Positions 20,022 through 28,865 of a stretch of 64,000 bases of DNA are shown here, one piece after another. The stretch is from Paracoccus onchidii (GTDB lineage: Bacteria; Pseudomonadota; Alphaproteobacteria; Rhodobacterales; Rhodobacteraceae): assembly GCF_028294535.1 (NCBI RefSeq), contig NZ_JAQBIE010000001.1:1-64000 (forward strand). The letters are read 5' to 3'. The notes under the pieces are model-generated. The model worked only from the letters and a program-made list of their open reading frames with translations, was not told the DNA's origin and did not search any database. Position numbers and translations under genes: made by a program. Every line of letters begins with the position of its first letter. Position 1 is the first letter of the stretch.

Positions 20022-21587
20022 TTATTGTGATTGCTGTTCCAGCGTCAGCGGTGCGGCGGGCAGGTCCAGATCGGCGGTTGACAGCGGCCCTGATGGGCGT
20101 GCCAGTCGCGGGCGCGTTACCCAGTGCAACCGTTCCTGTGCGCGGGTGATCGCCACATAGGCCAGCCGCTTCCACAGCGGGATTCCCGCTTCGCTGCGGT
20201 TTGACCAGGCGGCGGCCGAGATGTCCGGTCCAAAGACCTGTACATCTGGCCATTGGCTGCCTTGTGATTTGTGGATCGTAACGGCGGCACCATGCAGGAA
20301 CGCCGCGCCCATGCCGGCGGCGAAGGGGATGAAAGGCTCTTCCTGATCGGGCATCTCGATCTTGACGATGCTGGCGGCCGACAGCCGGGGATCCTCGGCC
20401 CCGATTACATGCAGCCGCGAAAATCCCGGTTTGCGCCCCGGCCCAAGATAGACGACCTGTGCCCCCTTGATCAGCCCCCGCGCTTCCAGATCGATGCGTT
20501 TCTTGCGGTATTTCAGCGGCAGTTCCAACCCGTCGCAGATCAGCGGTTCACCCGGCAGCAGGGCGTCACCCGGCGCGCCGAAGGCGGCGCGAAAAGCATG
20601 GATCAGCCGGATCCGCGTCGCATTGCGCCAGACCAGCACCGGGCTGCGCGACATCAGGTCCGATTCGACCCGTTCCGACCAGATCACGCGATCATCGCGG
20701 CGGGCCGCAGCGCGGATCATGCTTTCGAAATCCTCAAACAGTAATTTGTCATCCGCCAGTGCATGAGCCAGATCGAGGATGGGGCTGTCATCGGCCTGTC
20801 GGTGGATGCGGCTCAGGATCAGGCGTTGGCTTTCGGCAAGGCGATCGAACACCATCTCACCGGACAGGCCAACCGGTGCCAGCTGCGCCGGATCGCCAAA
20901 CAGCACCAGCAAGGGAAAAATTTCCCGCAGATCTTCGAATTGACGTTCATCCAGCATCGAGGCTTCGTCGATCAGGCCGATATCGAGGCCATCTTCCCGA
21001 CGCTTCCAGCCAGTGATGAAATCCGATCCCCGCAACCCCGCAGCGGCCAATGCCCCCGGAATCGATGCCTGTTGATCGTAGAACGCCTTTGCGCGGTCCA
21101 ATGCCTCATCGCCAAGCCCTTCGATCTTGGGGCGCTCTGCCTCGCCAGTCAGCCATTCGGCGATTTTCTCGTATTCCGGATCATAGACCGGGGTATACAG
21201 GATGCGGTGGATCGTGGTGGCCGGCACCCCTCGGGTTCGCAGGACGAAGGCGGCCTTGTTGGTGGGCGCCAGAATGGCCACCGTGCGGCGATCTTTGCGG
21301 CGGCGGCCTTCGTAATCGGCACTGATCAGGTCAACGCCGGCCTCGCGCAATGCGCGGGTCATTTCCGACAGCAACAGCGTCTTGCCCGAGCCGGCTTTGC
21401 CGATCACGGCCATCACCCGGCCCTTTCCGGGCTTGGGGGGGCTGATCTCTTCGGCGACAAGATCGATTCCCGCCGTCAGAAAGGTCTCGGTCAGCGAATC
21501 CCACGCCGATGCCTGATCCGGCGACAGGGTAGGGGCGGCAGCTACTGGCGTGGGCGATGGTTCAGTCATGAGGAAAGGCATAGTCAC
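20022..21587 (-). CDS. RecD-like ATP-dependent helicase
   Basis: 521 residues. SF1 helicase of the RecD/exonuclease V alpha-like class. Walker A GKAGSGKTLL near residue 62, TNKAAFVLR as motif Ia, Walker B GLIDEASML, motif III FGDPAQLAPVG, and the C-terminal UvrD-type AVTIHKSQGSQWPDVQ with YVAITRAQERLHWVTR. It lacks the long N-terminal domain of RecD2. A role in DNA repair or recombination is inferred from family. In-frame ATGs at 21587, 21581 and 21569 are all possible starts. Confidence 0.85.
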   Translation of the reverse strand: MTMPFLMTEPSPTPVAAAPTLSPDQASAWDSLTETFLTAGIDLVAEEISPPKPGKGRVMAVIGKAGSGKTLLLSEMTRALREAGVDLISADYEGRRRKDRRTVAILAPTNKAAFVLRTRGVPATTIHRILYTPVYDPEYEKIAEWLTGEAERPKIEGLGDEALDRAKAFYDQQASIPGALAAAGLRGSDFITGWKRREDGLDIGLIDEASMLDERQFEDLREIFPLLVLFGDPAQLAPVGLSGEMVFDRLAESQRLILSRIHRQADDSPILDLAHALADDKLLFEDFESMIRAAARRDDRVIWSERVESDLMSRSPVLVWRNATRIRLIHAFRAAFGAPGDALLPGEPLICDGLELPLKYRKKRIDLEARGLIKGAQVVYLGPGRKPGFSRLHVIGAEDPRLSAASIVKIEMPDQEEPFIPFAAGMGAAFLHGAAVTIHKSQGSQWPDVQVFGPDISAAAWSNRSEAGIPLWKRLAYVAITRAQERLHWVTRPRLARPSGPLSTADLDLPAAPLTLEQQSQ

Positions 21588-21909
21588 TGCGCAAGGAAAA
21601 GCGAAGTGCCCGGTAACGTTTTTCGTCTACATATCCCAGTGCGGTTGTCATCCATCTCTGCGAAAGACCGGGCCATCAGGTCAGGATGACCGAAGCAGGA
21701 CGGTACGCTTGGGGATGGGGTGGGTTTGCCGACCTGCATGTTCGGCGGGCAAGGCGAACTGGCCCGTTGTGCCGAAACGCATTTGCATCATGCCATTCCC
21801 GAAGGGAAATGTCACAGCGCTCGGGACATGGAAAAGCAGGTATGATTGCTTCTTCGGTGATCGTCACCCGCGCCACCATATGCGGCGGCGCAGGTGTTTT
21901 CATGGAAGA
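21588..21909. other. 322-base gap between ccr and helicase gene
   Basis: This gap follows ccr and precedes the helicase gene, both on the minus strand. I see one imperfect hairpin (arms 21865-21874 and 21887-21896, ten pairs including one G-U in the minus-strand RNA) shortly after the ccr stop. No T-run follows it in the minus direction, so it could be a 3' stabilising hairpin. A 75-codon minus-strand frame at 21676-21903 has no recognisable features and no good ribosome site. No convincing promoter was found. Confidence 0.4.
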
Positions 21910-23199
21910 TCAGTTGCGGCCCGCTTCGAGCGCGTCTTCGAATGTGCGCAACCCGGTGGTCGGGGCCTGCACCAGAACCGACATGTTTCCGGGCTTATGT
22001 TCGTTGCGGAACATTTTCATATGCGCTTCGGGGATTTCGGCCCAAGGGAACACTTCGGACATGCAGGGATCAAGCCGGCGCTCGATCATCAGCTTGTTCG
22101 CCGCACTTGCCTGTTTCAGATGCGCGAAATGGCTGCCCTGAACGCGTTTTTGATGCATCCACAGATAGCGCACGTCAAAGGTGCAGTTGAACCCCGTCGT
22201 GCCGGCGCAGATCACGACCATACCACCCTTTTTGCAGACCAGTGTCGACACCGGGAACGTGGCTTCGCCAGGATGTTCGAACACGATATCGACATTGTTG
22301 CCCTTGCCGGTGATGTCCCAGATCGCCTTGCCGAATTTGCGCGCCTCGGCGAACCATTCCTTGTATTCAGGTGTGTTGACCTTGGGCAGTTGCCCCCAGC
22401 AATTGAATTCCTTGCGGTTTATGACACCTTTGGCACCCAGCGACATGACGAAGTCGCGCTTGTCCTCTTCGCTGATGACACCGATCGCGTTGCCACCGGC
22501 TGCGTTGATCAGCTGGATCGCATATGATCCCAGCCCGCCCGAGGCCCCCCAGACCAGCACATTCATGCCGGGTTTAAGTTCATGCGGTTCATGGCCGAAC
22601 AACATACGATAGGCGGTCGCCAGCGTCAGCGTGTAGCAGGCTGATTCTTCCCATGTCAGATGGCGTGGGCGCGGCATGAGCTGCTGGGCCTGAACGCGGG
22701 TGAACTGGGCGAAACTGCCGTCGGGGGTTTCATATCCCCAGATTCGTTGGGTCGGGGAATACATCGGATCGCCGCCATTGCATTCCTCGTCGTCCCCGTC
22801 GTCCTGATTGCAATGGATGACGACCTCATCGCCGACTTTCCATCGCTTGACCTTGTCGCCAACCGCCCAGACGATGCCGGACGCATCCGAACCTGCGATG
22901 TGATAATCGGCCCCGTGTCCATCAAACGGGCTGATCGGCTGGCCGAGACCGGCCCAGATCCCGTTGTAATTGACCCCCGCGGCCATCACCAGAACCAGCA
23001 CTTCGTGGCTGTCGATGGCAGGGGTGTCAACCACCTCCAGCTGCATCGCGCTATCGGGTTCGCCGTGGCGTTCGCGACGTATCGCCCAGGCATGCATCTG
23101 CGCGGGAACATGGCCCAAGGGGGGCATTTCGCCCACCGCATAAAGATCTTTCACAGGCGCATCATAGGGTGCGATCGGGGTCGGGGAATCCAAAGCCAT
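21910..23199 (-). CDS. ccr: crotonyl-CoA carboxylase/reductase
   Basis: 429 residues. An MDR-superfamily enzyme that reductively carboxylates crotonyl-CoA to (2S)-ethylmalonyl-CoA with NADPH and CO2, the key step of the ethylmalonyl-CoA pathway for acetyl-CoA assimilation. VLVLVMAAGVNYNGIWAGLG, GSDASGIVWAVG, CNQDDGDDEECNGGDP and the cofactor loop VLVWGASGGLGSYAIQL are typical of Ccr rather than of simple quinone reductases. Start ATG 23199 has AAGGAGAT upstream. It is divergent from ecm, the enzyme two steps on, across 204 bases. Confidence 0.96.
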   Translation of the reverse strand: MALDSPTPIAPYDAPVKDLYAVGEMPPLGHVPAQMHAWAIRRERHGEPDSAMQLEVVDTPAIDSHEVLVLVMAAGVNYNGIWAGLGQPISPFDGHGADYHIAGSDASGIVWAVGDKVKRWKVGDEVVIHCNQDDGDDEECNGGDPMYSPTQRIWGYETPDGSFAQFTRVQAQQLMPRPRHLTWEESACYTLTLATAYRMLFGHEPHELKPGMNVLVWGASGGLGSYAIQLINAAGGNAIGVISEEDKRDFVMSLGAKGVINRKEFNCWGQLPKVNTPEYKEWFAEARKFGKAIWDITGKGNNVDIVFEHPGEATFPVSTLVCKKGGMVVICAGTTGFNCTFDVRYLWMHQKRVQGSHFAHLKQASAANKLMIERRLDPCMSEVFPWAEIPEAHMKMFRNEHKPGNMSVLVQAPTTGLRTFEDALEAGRN

Positions 23200-23302
23200 G
23201 AGCATCTCCTTGTTCGTGCCGCAGTGCAGAATCGTCGCGGGGTTTTTAGCAGTCCTAGATGTCACGTTGAAACAATGCAACAAAGAATATCAAGTTTAGG
23301 TA

Positions 23303-23331
23303 ATTATATGTCGCAAAACTTTGCCGTATGC
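23303..23331 (-). promoter_or_regulatory. candidate ccr promoter
   Basis: On the minus strand a TATAAT (23303-23308) is perfect to the -10 consensus. Seventeen bases upstream the -35 position reads GCATAC (23326-23331), which is poor. This pattern suits a promoter that needs an activator. The implied start of transcription would leave a leader of about 95 bases before ccr. Confidence 0.45.
23313..23324. promoter_or_regulatory. GCAAA-AC-TTTGC palindrome, candidate operator of ccr/ecm
   Basis: A dyad with perfect 5-base arms lies in the spacer of the candidate ccr promoter, and about 22 bases upstream of the -35 of the candidate ecm promoter. The sequence AAAACTTTGC resembles the motif recognised by RamB-type acetate-metabolism regulators, and a RamB homologue is reported to control this pathway in Paracoccus. 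Assigning this site to RamB is inference. A second dyad, GCCGC-GAT-GCGGC, lies at 23330-23342. Confidence 0.4.
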
Positions 23332-23345
23332 CGCGATGCGGCGAA

Positions 23346-23374
23346 TTGACTGCGCAGTTTTATTTCGATAGCAA
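23346..23374 (+). promoter_or_regulatory. candidate ecm promoter
   Basis: TTGACT (23346-23351), a 17-base spacer, and TAGCAA (23369-23374). The start of transcription would be near 23381, leaving a leader of about 23 bases that contains the GAGGA ribosome site before ecm. Confidence 0.5.
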
Positions 23375-23403
23375 TCTCTCAACCGTTATTTTGTTGCGAG
23401 GAT

Positions 23404-25365
23404 ATGATGTCCGAGAAAGACAAGCCCTGGCTGTTCCGCACCTATGCCGGTCATTCGACGGCGCAAAAGTCGAACGCTCTTTATCGCAGCAATCTGGCCA
23501 AGGGGCAGACGGGTCTGTCGGTGGCCTTCGATCTGCCGACGCAAACCGGGTATGACAGCGATCATATCCTGGCGCGCGGCGAGGTCGGGAAGGTCGGGGT
23601 GCCGGTCTGCCATCTGGGCGATATGCGGGCGCTGTTCGACCAGATCCCGCTGGAGCAGATGAACACATCGATGACGATCAACGCGACCGCGCCGTGGTTG
23701 CTGTCGTTGTATATCGCCGTCGCGGAAGAGCAGGGGGCGGATATCGCCGCGTTGCAGGGGACGGTGCAGAACGATCTGATCAAGGAATACCTGTCGCGGG
23801 GCACCTATATCTGCCCGCCAAAGCCCAGCCTTGCGATGATCACCGATGTCGCGGCCTATACGCGTGAATATCTGCCCAAATGGAACCCGATGAATGTCTG
23901 TTCCTATCATCTGCAAGAGGCCGGGGCGACGCCGCAGCAGGAACTGGCCTATGCATTGGCCACGGCGATCGCGGTTCTGGATGATCTGAAGACCAAGGTC
24001 CCTGATGACAAGTTTCCCGCGATGGTGGGGCGTATATCGTTTTTTGTGAACGCGGGGATCCGTTTCGTGACCGAGATGTGCAAGATGCGCGCATTTACCG
24101 AATTATGGGACGAGATCACGCGCGAACGCTATGGGATCGAAGAGCCCAAGTTTCGCCGTTTTCGCTATGGGGTGCAGGTCAACAGCCTTGGCCTGACCGA
24201 GCAGCAGCCCGAAAACAACGTCTATCGCATCCTGCTGGAGATGCTGGCCGTGACCCTGTCGAAGAACGCGCGGGCGCGGGCGGTGCAGTTGCCGGCTTGG
24301 AACGAGGCGCTTGGTTTGCCGCGTCCCTGGGATCAGCAATGGTCGCTGAGGATGCAGCAGATCCTGGCCTATGAAACCGACCTTCTGGAATATGGCGATC
24401 TGTTCGACGGCAACCCTGCCATCGCGGCCAAGGTCGATGATCTTAAACAGGGCGCGCGGGACGAACTGCGTTTGCTGGATGAGATGGGCGGAGCGATCTC
24501 GGCCATCGATTACATGAAATCACGGTTGGTCGAGGCAAATGCCGAACGCCTGAACCGGATCGAGGCGAATGAAACCGTGGTGGTAGGCGTCAACCGCTGG
24601 GAGCAGGGTGAGGCCTCGCCATTGACGGCGGGAGACGGCGGAATCATGGTGGTCGATCCGGCGGTTGAGCAGGATCAGATCGAACGTCTGCGCGCGTGGA
24701 AAGGGGCGCGCGACGAGGGGGCCGTCGAGGCCGCCCTCGCCGCGCTGCGCGATGCCGCGCAGAGTGGCGCGAATGTCATGCCGGCCTCTGTTCAAGCGGC
24801 GAAAGCCGGGGTGACGACCGGGGAATGGGCTGGCGTCATGCGTCAGGTGCATGGAGAATATCGTGGTCCGACCGGGGTGGCACCCAGCCCGTCGAACCGG
24901 ACCGAGGGGCTGGACGACATTCGCGAAGCGGTCGATGCCGTCAGCGCCCGCCTGGGCCGCAGGTTGAAATTCGTGGTCGGCAAGCCGGGGCTGGACGGGC
25001 ATTCGAACGGCGCCGAACAGATCGCGTTTCGTGCCCGTGATTGCGGCATGGACATCACCTATGAGGGCATTCGCCTGACGCCCGAACAGATCGTGACCCG
25101 CGCCGCCGAGCAAGATGCCCATGTCGTCGGGCTGTCGATCCTGTCGGGCAGCCATTTGCCGCTGATCGAGGATCTGATGCAGAGGATGCGCGAGGCCGGT
25201 TTGGGGGATGTGCCTGTGATCGTGGGGGGGATCATTCCCGACGAGGATGCGCAACGGCTGTTGGGCATGGGCGTGACCCGGGTCTATACGCCCAAGGATT
25301 TCCAGCTGAACCGGATCATGATGGATATTGTCGCCCTGGCGGATCCGGCCGCGGCCGCAGCGTAA
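23404..25365 (+). CDS. ecm: ethylmalonyl-CoA mutase (B12-dependent)
   Basis: 653 residues. Isomerises (2R)-ethylmalonyl-CoA to (2S)-methylsuccinyl-CoA in the ethylmalonyl-CoA pathway. The N-terminal barrel has TYAGHSTAQKSNALYRSNL and GLSVAFDLPTQTGYDSD. The C-terminal cobalamin domain (about residue 515 on) has the base-off motif GKPGLDGHSNGAEQIA (DxHxxG) and GLSILSGSHLPLIEDL. It matches the Ecm/MeaA type, without the separate small subunit of methylmalonyl-CoA mutase. The start is ATG 23404 or 23407. Pairing with divergent ccr supports ethylmalonyl-CoA as substrate. Confidence 0.94.
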   Translation: MMSEKDKPWLFRTYAGHSTAQKSNALYRSNLAKGQTGLSVAFDLPTQTGYDSDHILARGEVGKVGVPVCHLGDMRALFDQIPLEQMNTSMTINATAPWLLSLYIAVAEEQGADIAALQGTVQNDLIKEYLSRGTYICPPKPSLAMITDVAAYTREYLPKWNPMNVCSYHLQEAGATPQQELAYALATAIAVLDDLKTKVPDDKFPAMVGRISFFVNAGIRFVTEMCKMRAFTELWDEITRERYGIEEPKFRRFRYGVQVNSLGLTEQQPENNVYRILLEMLAVTLSKNARARAVQLPAWNEALGLPRPWDQQWSLRMQQILAYETDLLEYGDLFDGNPAIAAKVDDLKQGARDELRLLDEMGGAISAIDYMKSRLVEANAERLNRIEANETVVVGVNRWEQGEASPLTAGDGGIMVVDPAVEQDQIERLRAWKGARDEGAVEAALAALRDAAQSGANVMPASVQAAKAGVTTGEWAGVMRQVHGEYRGPTGVAPSPSNRTEGLDDIREAVDAVSARLGRRLKFVVGKPGLDGHSNGAEQIAFRARDCGMDITYEGIRLTPEQIVTRAAEQDAHVVGLSILSGSHLPLIEDLMQRMREAGLGDVPVIVGGIIPDEDAQRLLGMGVTRVYTPKDFQLNRIMMDIVALADPAAAAA

Positions 25366-25380
25366 GCCGGTTCCGATATG

Positions 25381-25411
25381 AAAAACGCCGCCCGTAGGGG
25401 CGGCGTCTTGT
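25381..25411. terminator. bidirectional terminator between ecm and rpmE
   Basis: Perfect 9-base inverted repeat ACGCCGCCC (25385-25393) and GGGCGGCGT (25398-25406) with a GTAG loop. On the minus strand it is followed by five Ts (AAAAA at 25381-25385 on the plus strand), so it ends the ribosomal operon after rpmE. On the plus strand it could also stop ecm transcription. Confidence 0.85.
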
Positions 25412-25432
25412 CGATCATGCGTTCTGAATGGA

Positions 25433-25654
25433 TCAGAAGCCCAGACCGGCATATTTGTTTTTGAACTTGGATACGCGACCGCCCGCATCCATCAGGCGCG
25501 CCGAGCCGCCAGTCCATGCGGGATGCACGCTCGGGTCGATGTCGAGGGTCATGGAATCGCCTTCGGCACCCCAGGTCGAACGGGTCTGATAGGTCGTCCC
25601 GTCGGTCATCTTGACTTCGATCATGTGATAGTCGGGATGGATATCTTTTTTCAT
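25433..25654 (-). CDS. rpmE: 50S ribosomal protein L31
   Basis: 73 residues. Starts [19 protein letters not shown], with SVHPAWTGG and [13 protein letters not shown], typical of L31. There is no cysteine at all, so this is the zinc-independent (C-minus) form. It is the last gene of the ffh-rpsP-rplS operon, 14 bases after rplS, and is followed by a strong terminator. Confidence 0.96.
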   Translation of the reverse strand: MKKDIHPDYHMIEVKMTDGTTYQTRSTWGAEGDSMTLDIDPSVHPAWTGGSARLMDAGGRVSKFKNKYAGLGF

Positions 25655-25668
25655 CGTGACAACCTTCC

Positions 25669-26052
25669 TCAGGCTTTCGCGTCGGATTTGGGACGGTAGT
25701 TGGTTTTCTCGGCGATACGTGCGGATTTGCCGCGGCGATCGCGCAGATAGTACAGCTTGGCGCGACGCACCTTGCCGCGGCGCACGACCGTGATCGATTC
25801 GACATTGGTCGAATACAGCGGGAACACACGTTCCACGCCTTCGCCAAAGCTGATCTTGCGCACGGTGAAGCTTGCACCGATACCTTCGCCGCCTTTGCGC
25901 GAAATGCAGACGCCTTCATAGTTCTGCACCCGCGTGCGCGTGCCTTCGGTCACTTTGTAGCCGACGCGAATGGTGTCGCCGGCCTTGAAGTCCGGAATTT
26001 CCTTGCCGAGCGAGGCGATTTGCTCGGCTTCGAGTTCTGCGATCAGGTTCAT
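25669..26052 (-). CDS. rplS: 50S ribosomal protein L19
   Basis: 127 residues. Conserved core [21 protein letters not shown] and [17 protein letters not shown]19 sits at the 30S-50S interface. The start overlaps the trmD stop by ATGA. It keeps the rpsP-rimM-trmD-rplS order found across proteobacteria. Confidence 0.98.
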   Translation of the reverse strand: MNLIAELEAEQIASLGKEIPDFKAGDTIRVGYKVTEGTRTRVQNYEGVCISRKGGEGIGASFTVRKISFGEGVERVFPLYSTNVESITVVRRGKVRRAKLYYLRDRRGKSARIAEKTNYRPKSDAKA

Positions 26053-26924
26053 CGCTTGGGTTCCTTGTCATGCTCGCGGTGATTCCGCGATTGGTCTGAT
26101 GCGCCCGAGAGCTGTTGGTCCTTTGCCGGGTCCACCTGCGTTTCCGCATGTGCCCGCCACAGGTCGGGGCGGCGTTCCTTGGTCAGCCTTTCGGCCTCAC
26201 TTTTCCGCCAAGCAGCAATGGCCGCGTGATGCCCCGAAAGCAGAACATCCGGGATCTCGCGACCTTCCCACAAGGCAGGCTTCGTGTACTGGGGGGCCTC
26301 AAGCAGGCCCCGATTGCCGATGGAAAAGGATTCCTCGGCCAAGGACTCCTGATTCCCCAGCACGCGCGGTATAAGGCGAACCGTCGCGTCGATCAAGACC
26401 TGAGCGGCGATCTCTCCTCCGGTCAGGACATAATCGCCGATGCTGATTTCCTGAACCTCATGGGCGTCCAGAACCCGCTGGTCGACCCCCTCGAACCGGC
26501 CGCAGATCAGCGTGATGCCGGGCCCTTCGGCCAGGGCGCGGGCGCGGGCCTGGGTCAGTTGCGGGCCGCGCGGCGACATGTAGACGACGGGCCCGGGATT
26601 GCCGCGCTGTGCCTCGCGCAGCGCCGCATCCATGACATCGGCGCGGATCACCATGCCGGCACCACCGCCCGCGGGCGTGTCATCGACATTGCGATGCTTG
26701 CCGACGCCGAAATCGCGCAACGGCACGGTGTTCAGGTTCCACAACCCACGTTGCAAAGCCTTGCCGGTCAGTGACAGGCCAAGAATGCCGGGAAACGCTT
26801 CGGGGAACAGGGTCACGACGCTGGCGGTCCAGACGTCCCTGACGCGCGGTTCGGCCATCAGGTCGCGCGGGCGCAGACTGGGCTTGACCGAAAGACGGCC
26901 ATGGGATTTCGGGGCGTCGTTCAT
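26049..26924 (-). CDS. trmD: tRNA (guanine37-N1)-methyltransferase
   Basis: 291 residues. SPOUT-class enzyme that methylates G37 next to the anticodon and prevents +1 frameshifting. The knotted SAM site is visible as [28 protein letters not shown] and [16 protein letters not shown]. An extra N-terminal stretch of about 23 residues ([15 protein letters not shown]) and a charged C-terminal tail make it longer than the E. coli protein (about 255). ATGA overlaps on both sides indicate tight coupling with rimM and rplS. Confidence 0.97.
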   Translation of the reverse strand: MNDAPKSHGRLSVKPSLRPRDLMAEPRVRDVWTASVVTLFPEAFPGILGLSLTGKALQRGLWNLNTVPLRDFGVGKHRNVDDTPAGGGAGMVIRADVMDAALREAQRGNPGPVVYMSPRGPQLTQARARALAEGPGITLICGRFEGVDQRVLDAHEVQEISIGDYVLTGGEIAAQVLIDATVRLIPRVLGNQESLAEESFSIGNRGLLEAPQYTKPALWEGREIPDVLLSGHHAAIAAWRKSEAERLTKERRPDLWRAHAETQVDPAKDQQLSGASDQSRNHREHDKEPKR

Positions 26925-27415
26925 TCGTCGCTGCCGGGGGGATCGGCGATGATGCGTCCCGCTGTCAGGTCGACCGTGGGCACGACCGCGCGGGTAAAGG
27001 GCAGCAGAAGCTGTTCCTTGCCAATCACTTCCAGAATATCGCCTGCGCCGTGATCAAAGATCGCGCGGACCCGACCCAGAGGCACGCCGCCGGTGTCAAA
27101 GACCTCGAGTCCGATCAGATCGGCATGATAGAATTCGTCATCGGGCAGCGAAGGCAAGGCATTGCGTGGTGCCCAAAGCGTGGCGCCTTTCAGGGCCTCG
27201 GCGTCCTCGCGGGTGGCCACGCCCGAAAGCCGCGCACCAAGCCCGCCGGTCACCGGACGGGTCAGCTTGACGGTGAAGCTGCGCTTGCCGTCTTCGGTGG
27301 TCAGTTCGCCATAGCTGGCGATGTCGCGGGGTTCGCTGCAAAAGCTTTTCAGCCGGACTTCGCCCCGGACGCCGAACGCTCCGGCGATGGCGCCGACACA
27401 GATTTTATCGGACAT
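26921..27415 (-). CDS. rimM: ribosome maturation factor RimM
   Basis: 164 residues. Assists maturation of the 30S head and binds S19. The N-terminal barrel starts [19 protein letters not shown]. The C-terminal PRC-barrel has [13 protein letters not shown] and [11 protein letters not shown]. It is preceded by a small membrane ORF whose stop is 3 bases upstream of this start. Confidence 0.96.
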   Translation of the reverse strand: MSDKICVGAIAGAFGVRGEVRLKSFCSEPRDIASYGELTTEDGKRSFTVKLTRPVTGGLGARLSGVATREDAEALKGATLWAPRNALPSLPDDEFYHADLIGLEVFDTGGVPLGRVRAIFDHGAGDILEVIGKEQLLLPFTRAVVPTVDLTAGRIIADPPGSDE

Positions 27416-27418
27416 GGT

Positions 27419-27559
27419 TCACCTTACCCCGCAAACGCCCGCGCGCAGCCAGTCGCCGCCAGAGGCGTGGCATAGATCGCGCTGATGGGCGCGTTCAAAC
27501 ATGATTCCGCCGACGAATGCCAGCATCATCATGAAGCAGAATCGAAACAGACGCAGCAT
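27419..27559 (-). CDS. 46-residue small membrane protein between rpsP and rimM
   Basis: A short reading frame, ATG at 27559 and TGA at 27419-27421, 3 bases before the rimM start. The peptide has an N-terminal basic start (MLRLFRF), one hydrophobic stretch (CFMMMLAFVGGIMF) and a tail ERAHQRDLCHASGGDWLRAG followed by VCGVR. The tail spaces two cysteines (C30, C43) around a Gly-Gly-x-Trp. A tiny protein with this layout occurs at the same place in related Rhodobacteraceae, in my recollection. Function unknown. No strong ribosome site is visible upstream, and internal ATGs at codons 10-12 are possible starts. Confidence 0.65.
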   Translation of the reverse strand: MLRLFRFCFMMMLAFVGGIMFERAHQRDLCHASGGDWLRAGVCGVR

Positions 27560-27576
27560 GGATCACAAACGGAAGC

Positions 27577-27596
27577 GGGCCCGGAAATCCGGGCCC
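27577..27596 (-). terminator. hairpin after rpsP (attenuator-like)
   Basis: GGGCCCGG and CCGGGCCC form an 8-base stem around an AAAT loop, 10 bases beyond the rpsP stop. The minus-strand continuation (GCTTCCGTTTGTG) has only a weak T content, so partial termination or mRNA stabilisation between rpsP and the downstream genes is more likely than full termination. Confidence 0.5.
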
Positions 27597-27606
27597 GTCG
27601 ATCCGC

Positions 27607-27972
27607 TTATTCCGCGGCTGCGTCCTCGGCCGGAGCAGCTGCCTTTTCGGCTTTCTCTTCGGCGCGTTGCTTGGCTTTTGCGCCCGGCTCGGCCTTTTTC
27701 ATGTTCTGGCGGGTGGCCTTTTCGCGAACGCCCGCAGCTTCCAGAAAGCGCGCGATACGGTCGGTCGGCTGTGCGCCCTGGCTCAGCCAGTACTGAACGC
27801 GCTCCATGTCCATCTTGATGCGCTCTTCGCTGTCCTTGGGAAGCAGCGGGTTATAGGTGCCCAGCTTTTCCAGGAAGCGGCCGTCGCGCGGCATGCGCGA
27901 GTCCGAGGCGACGATGGCGTAATGCGGGCGTTTTTTCGAACCACCACGGGCCAGACGGATTTTCATAGCCAT
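27607..27972 (-). CDS. rpsP: 30S ribosomal protein S16
   Basis: 121 residues. The S16 core is [20 protein letters not shown] and [18 protein letters not shown]. It is followed by an Ala/Lys/Glu-rich C-terminal extension of about 35 residues, common in alphaproteobacteria. An AAAGGAG site precedes the start. It follows the chorismate mutase gene by 48 bases. Confidence 0.97.
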   Translation of the reverse strand: MAMKIRLARGGSKKRPHYAIVASDSRMPRDGRFLEKLGTYNPLLPKDSEERIKMDMERVQYWLSQGAQPTDRIARFLEAAGVREKATRQNMKKAEPGAKAKQRAEEKAEKAAAPAEDAAAE

Positions 27973-28020
27973 TTGTTTTCTCCTTTGAAATGGCGGTGTA
28001 ACGATGCGACTTTGCGCATC

Positions 28021-28317
28021 CTACGATTGGTATTGCTCGTGATGGCGTATGACTTCCGCGATCACGAAGTTCAGGAATTTGCGCGCGAATTCCGGGTCCA
28101 GGTCGGCCTCGCGCGCGAGGCGTTCCAGCCGCTCGATCTGTTGCGCCTCGCGGGCGGGATCGGACGGAGGAAGGTCGTGTTCGGCCTTGAGGCGGCCGAC
28201 GGATTGGGTGTGCTTGAACCGTTCGGCAAGCGTGTAGACAAGGATCGCGTCCAGCCGGTCGATACTGGCGCGGTGGCCTTTCAGCAATTCGGCCGCACGG
28301 GTTACGGGGTCGGTCAT
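28021..28317 (-). CDS. chorismate mutase (AroQ class)
   Basis: 98 residues. An all-helical AroQ-type chorismate mutase that rearranges chorismate to prephenate. Visible are SIDRLDAILVYTLAERFKHT, VGRLKAEHDLPPSDPAREA and the C-terminal helix FLNFVIAEVIRHHEQY. As a stand-alone mutase it would feed the TyrA/PheA steps; a TyrA-like gene is present at the left end of the window. It lies inside the ffh-rpsP operon, joined by ATGA to the upstream GNAT gene. Confidence 0.92.
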   Translation of the reverse strand: MTDPVTRAAELLKGHRASIDRLDAILVYTLAERFKHTQSVGRLKAEHDLPPSDPAREAQQIERLERLAREADLDPEFARKFLNFVIAEVIRHHEQYQS

Positions 28318-28865
28318 GCGGGCTCTCCTTGGCGGCGGGCTGGCGAGGGGTGGCGATAGACAAGGCAGGCGATCTCGTCCGAGGCCGGAGCCTTTGCGCC
28401 CGTGTCCAATGTCGCGCCCAACCGTTCCGCCAATGCGATCGAACGGGCGTTTCGCGGATCGATATAGCTGACGGCGGTATCCCAGCCCAGCTTGTCGAAC
28501 GCATAGGCGCGGGCGGCCAGCGCGGCTTCACGGGCATAGCCCTTGCCCTCGGCATCGGGTGACCAGACGGTCCAGCCGATCTCGTGTTCGGGCCAACCCT
28601 CGGGATACCACGGTCCGGTCAGTCCCAGCGGGGTGTCGTTATCCTGCCGAGTGAACACGAACATGCCGTAGCCGCGCATCACCCAATGGCCGATCACATG
28701 ACCGAAGGCCCGCCATGATTTGCCGTCGTCGAATTCGGCGGGGCGGATAAAGCGCGCGCGTTCGGTGGCGGCGAAATCGCGCCAGAACGGCCAATCGCCC
28801 GCGACGGGCGCACGCAGGCGCAGGCGCTGGGTCGTCAGGGTCGGGGTGGAGGACAACAGGATCAT
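28314..28865 (-). CDS. GNAT family N-acetyltransferase (RimJ/RimL-like)
   Basis: 183 residues. LTTQRLRLRAPVAGDWPFWRDF at the start, HEIGWTVWSPDAEGKGYARE as the acetyl-CoA loop and SYIDPRNARSIALAERLGA at the end. The same frame is open to 29099, but that part overlaps the preceding gene. The ATG at 28865 gives a 4-base overlap. It is probably a paralogue of its upstream neighbour. The placement in a ribosomal operon suggests a ribosome- or translation-linked substrate, which is only inference. Confidence 0.87.
   Translation of the reverse strand: MILLSSTPTLTTQRLRLRAPVAGDWPFWRDFAATERARFIRPAEFDDGKSWRAFGHVIGHWVMRGYGMFVFTRQDNDTPLGLTGPWYPEGWPEHEIGWTVWSPDAEGKGYAREAALAARAYAFDKLGWDTAVSYIDPRNARSIALAERLGATLDTGAKAPASDEIACLVYRHPSPARRQGEPA

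Noticed and set aside
21676..21903. 75-codon minus-strand ORF between ccr and the helicase gene
   Set aside because: No ribosome site, no recognisable motif, and composition like random GC-rich sequence. Retained only as a note on the gap.
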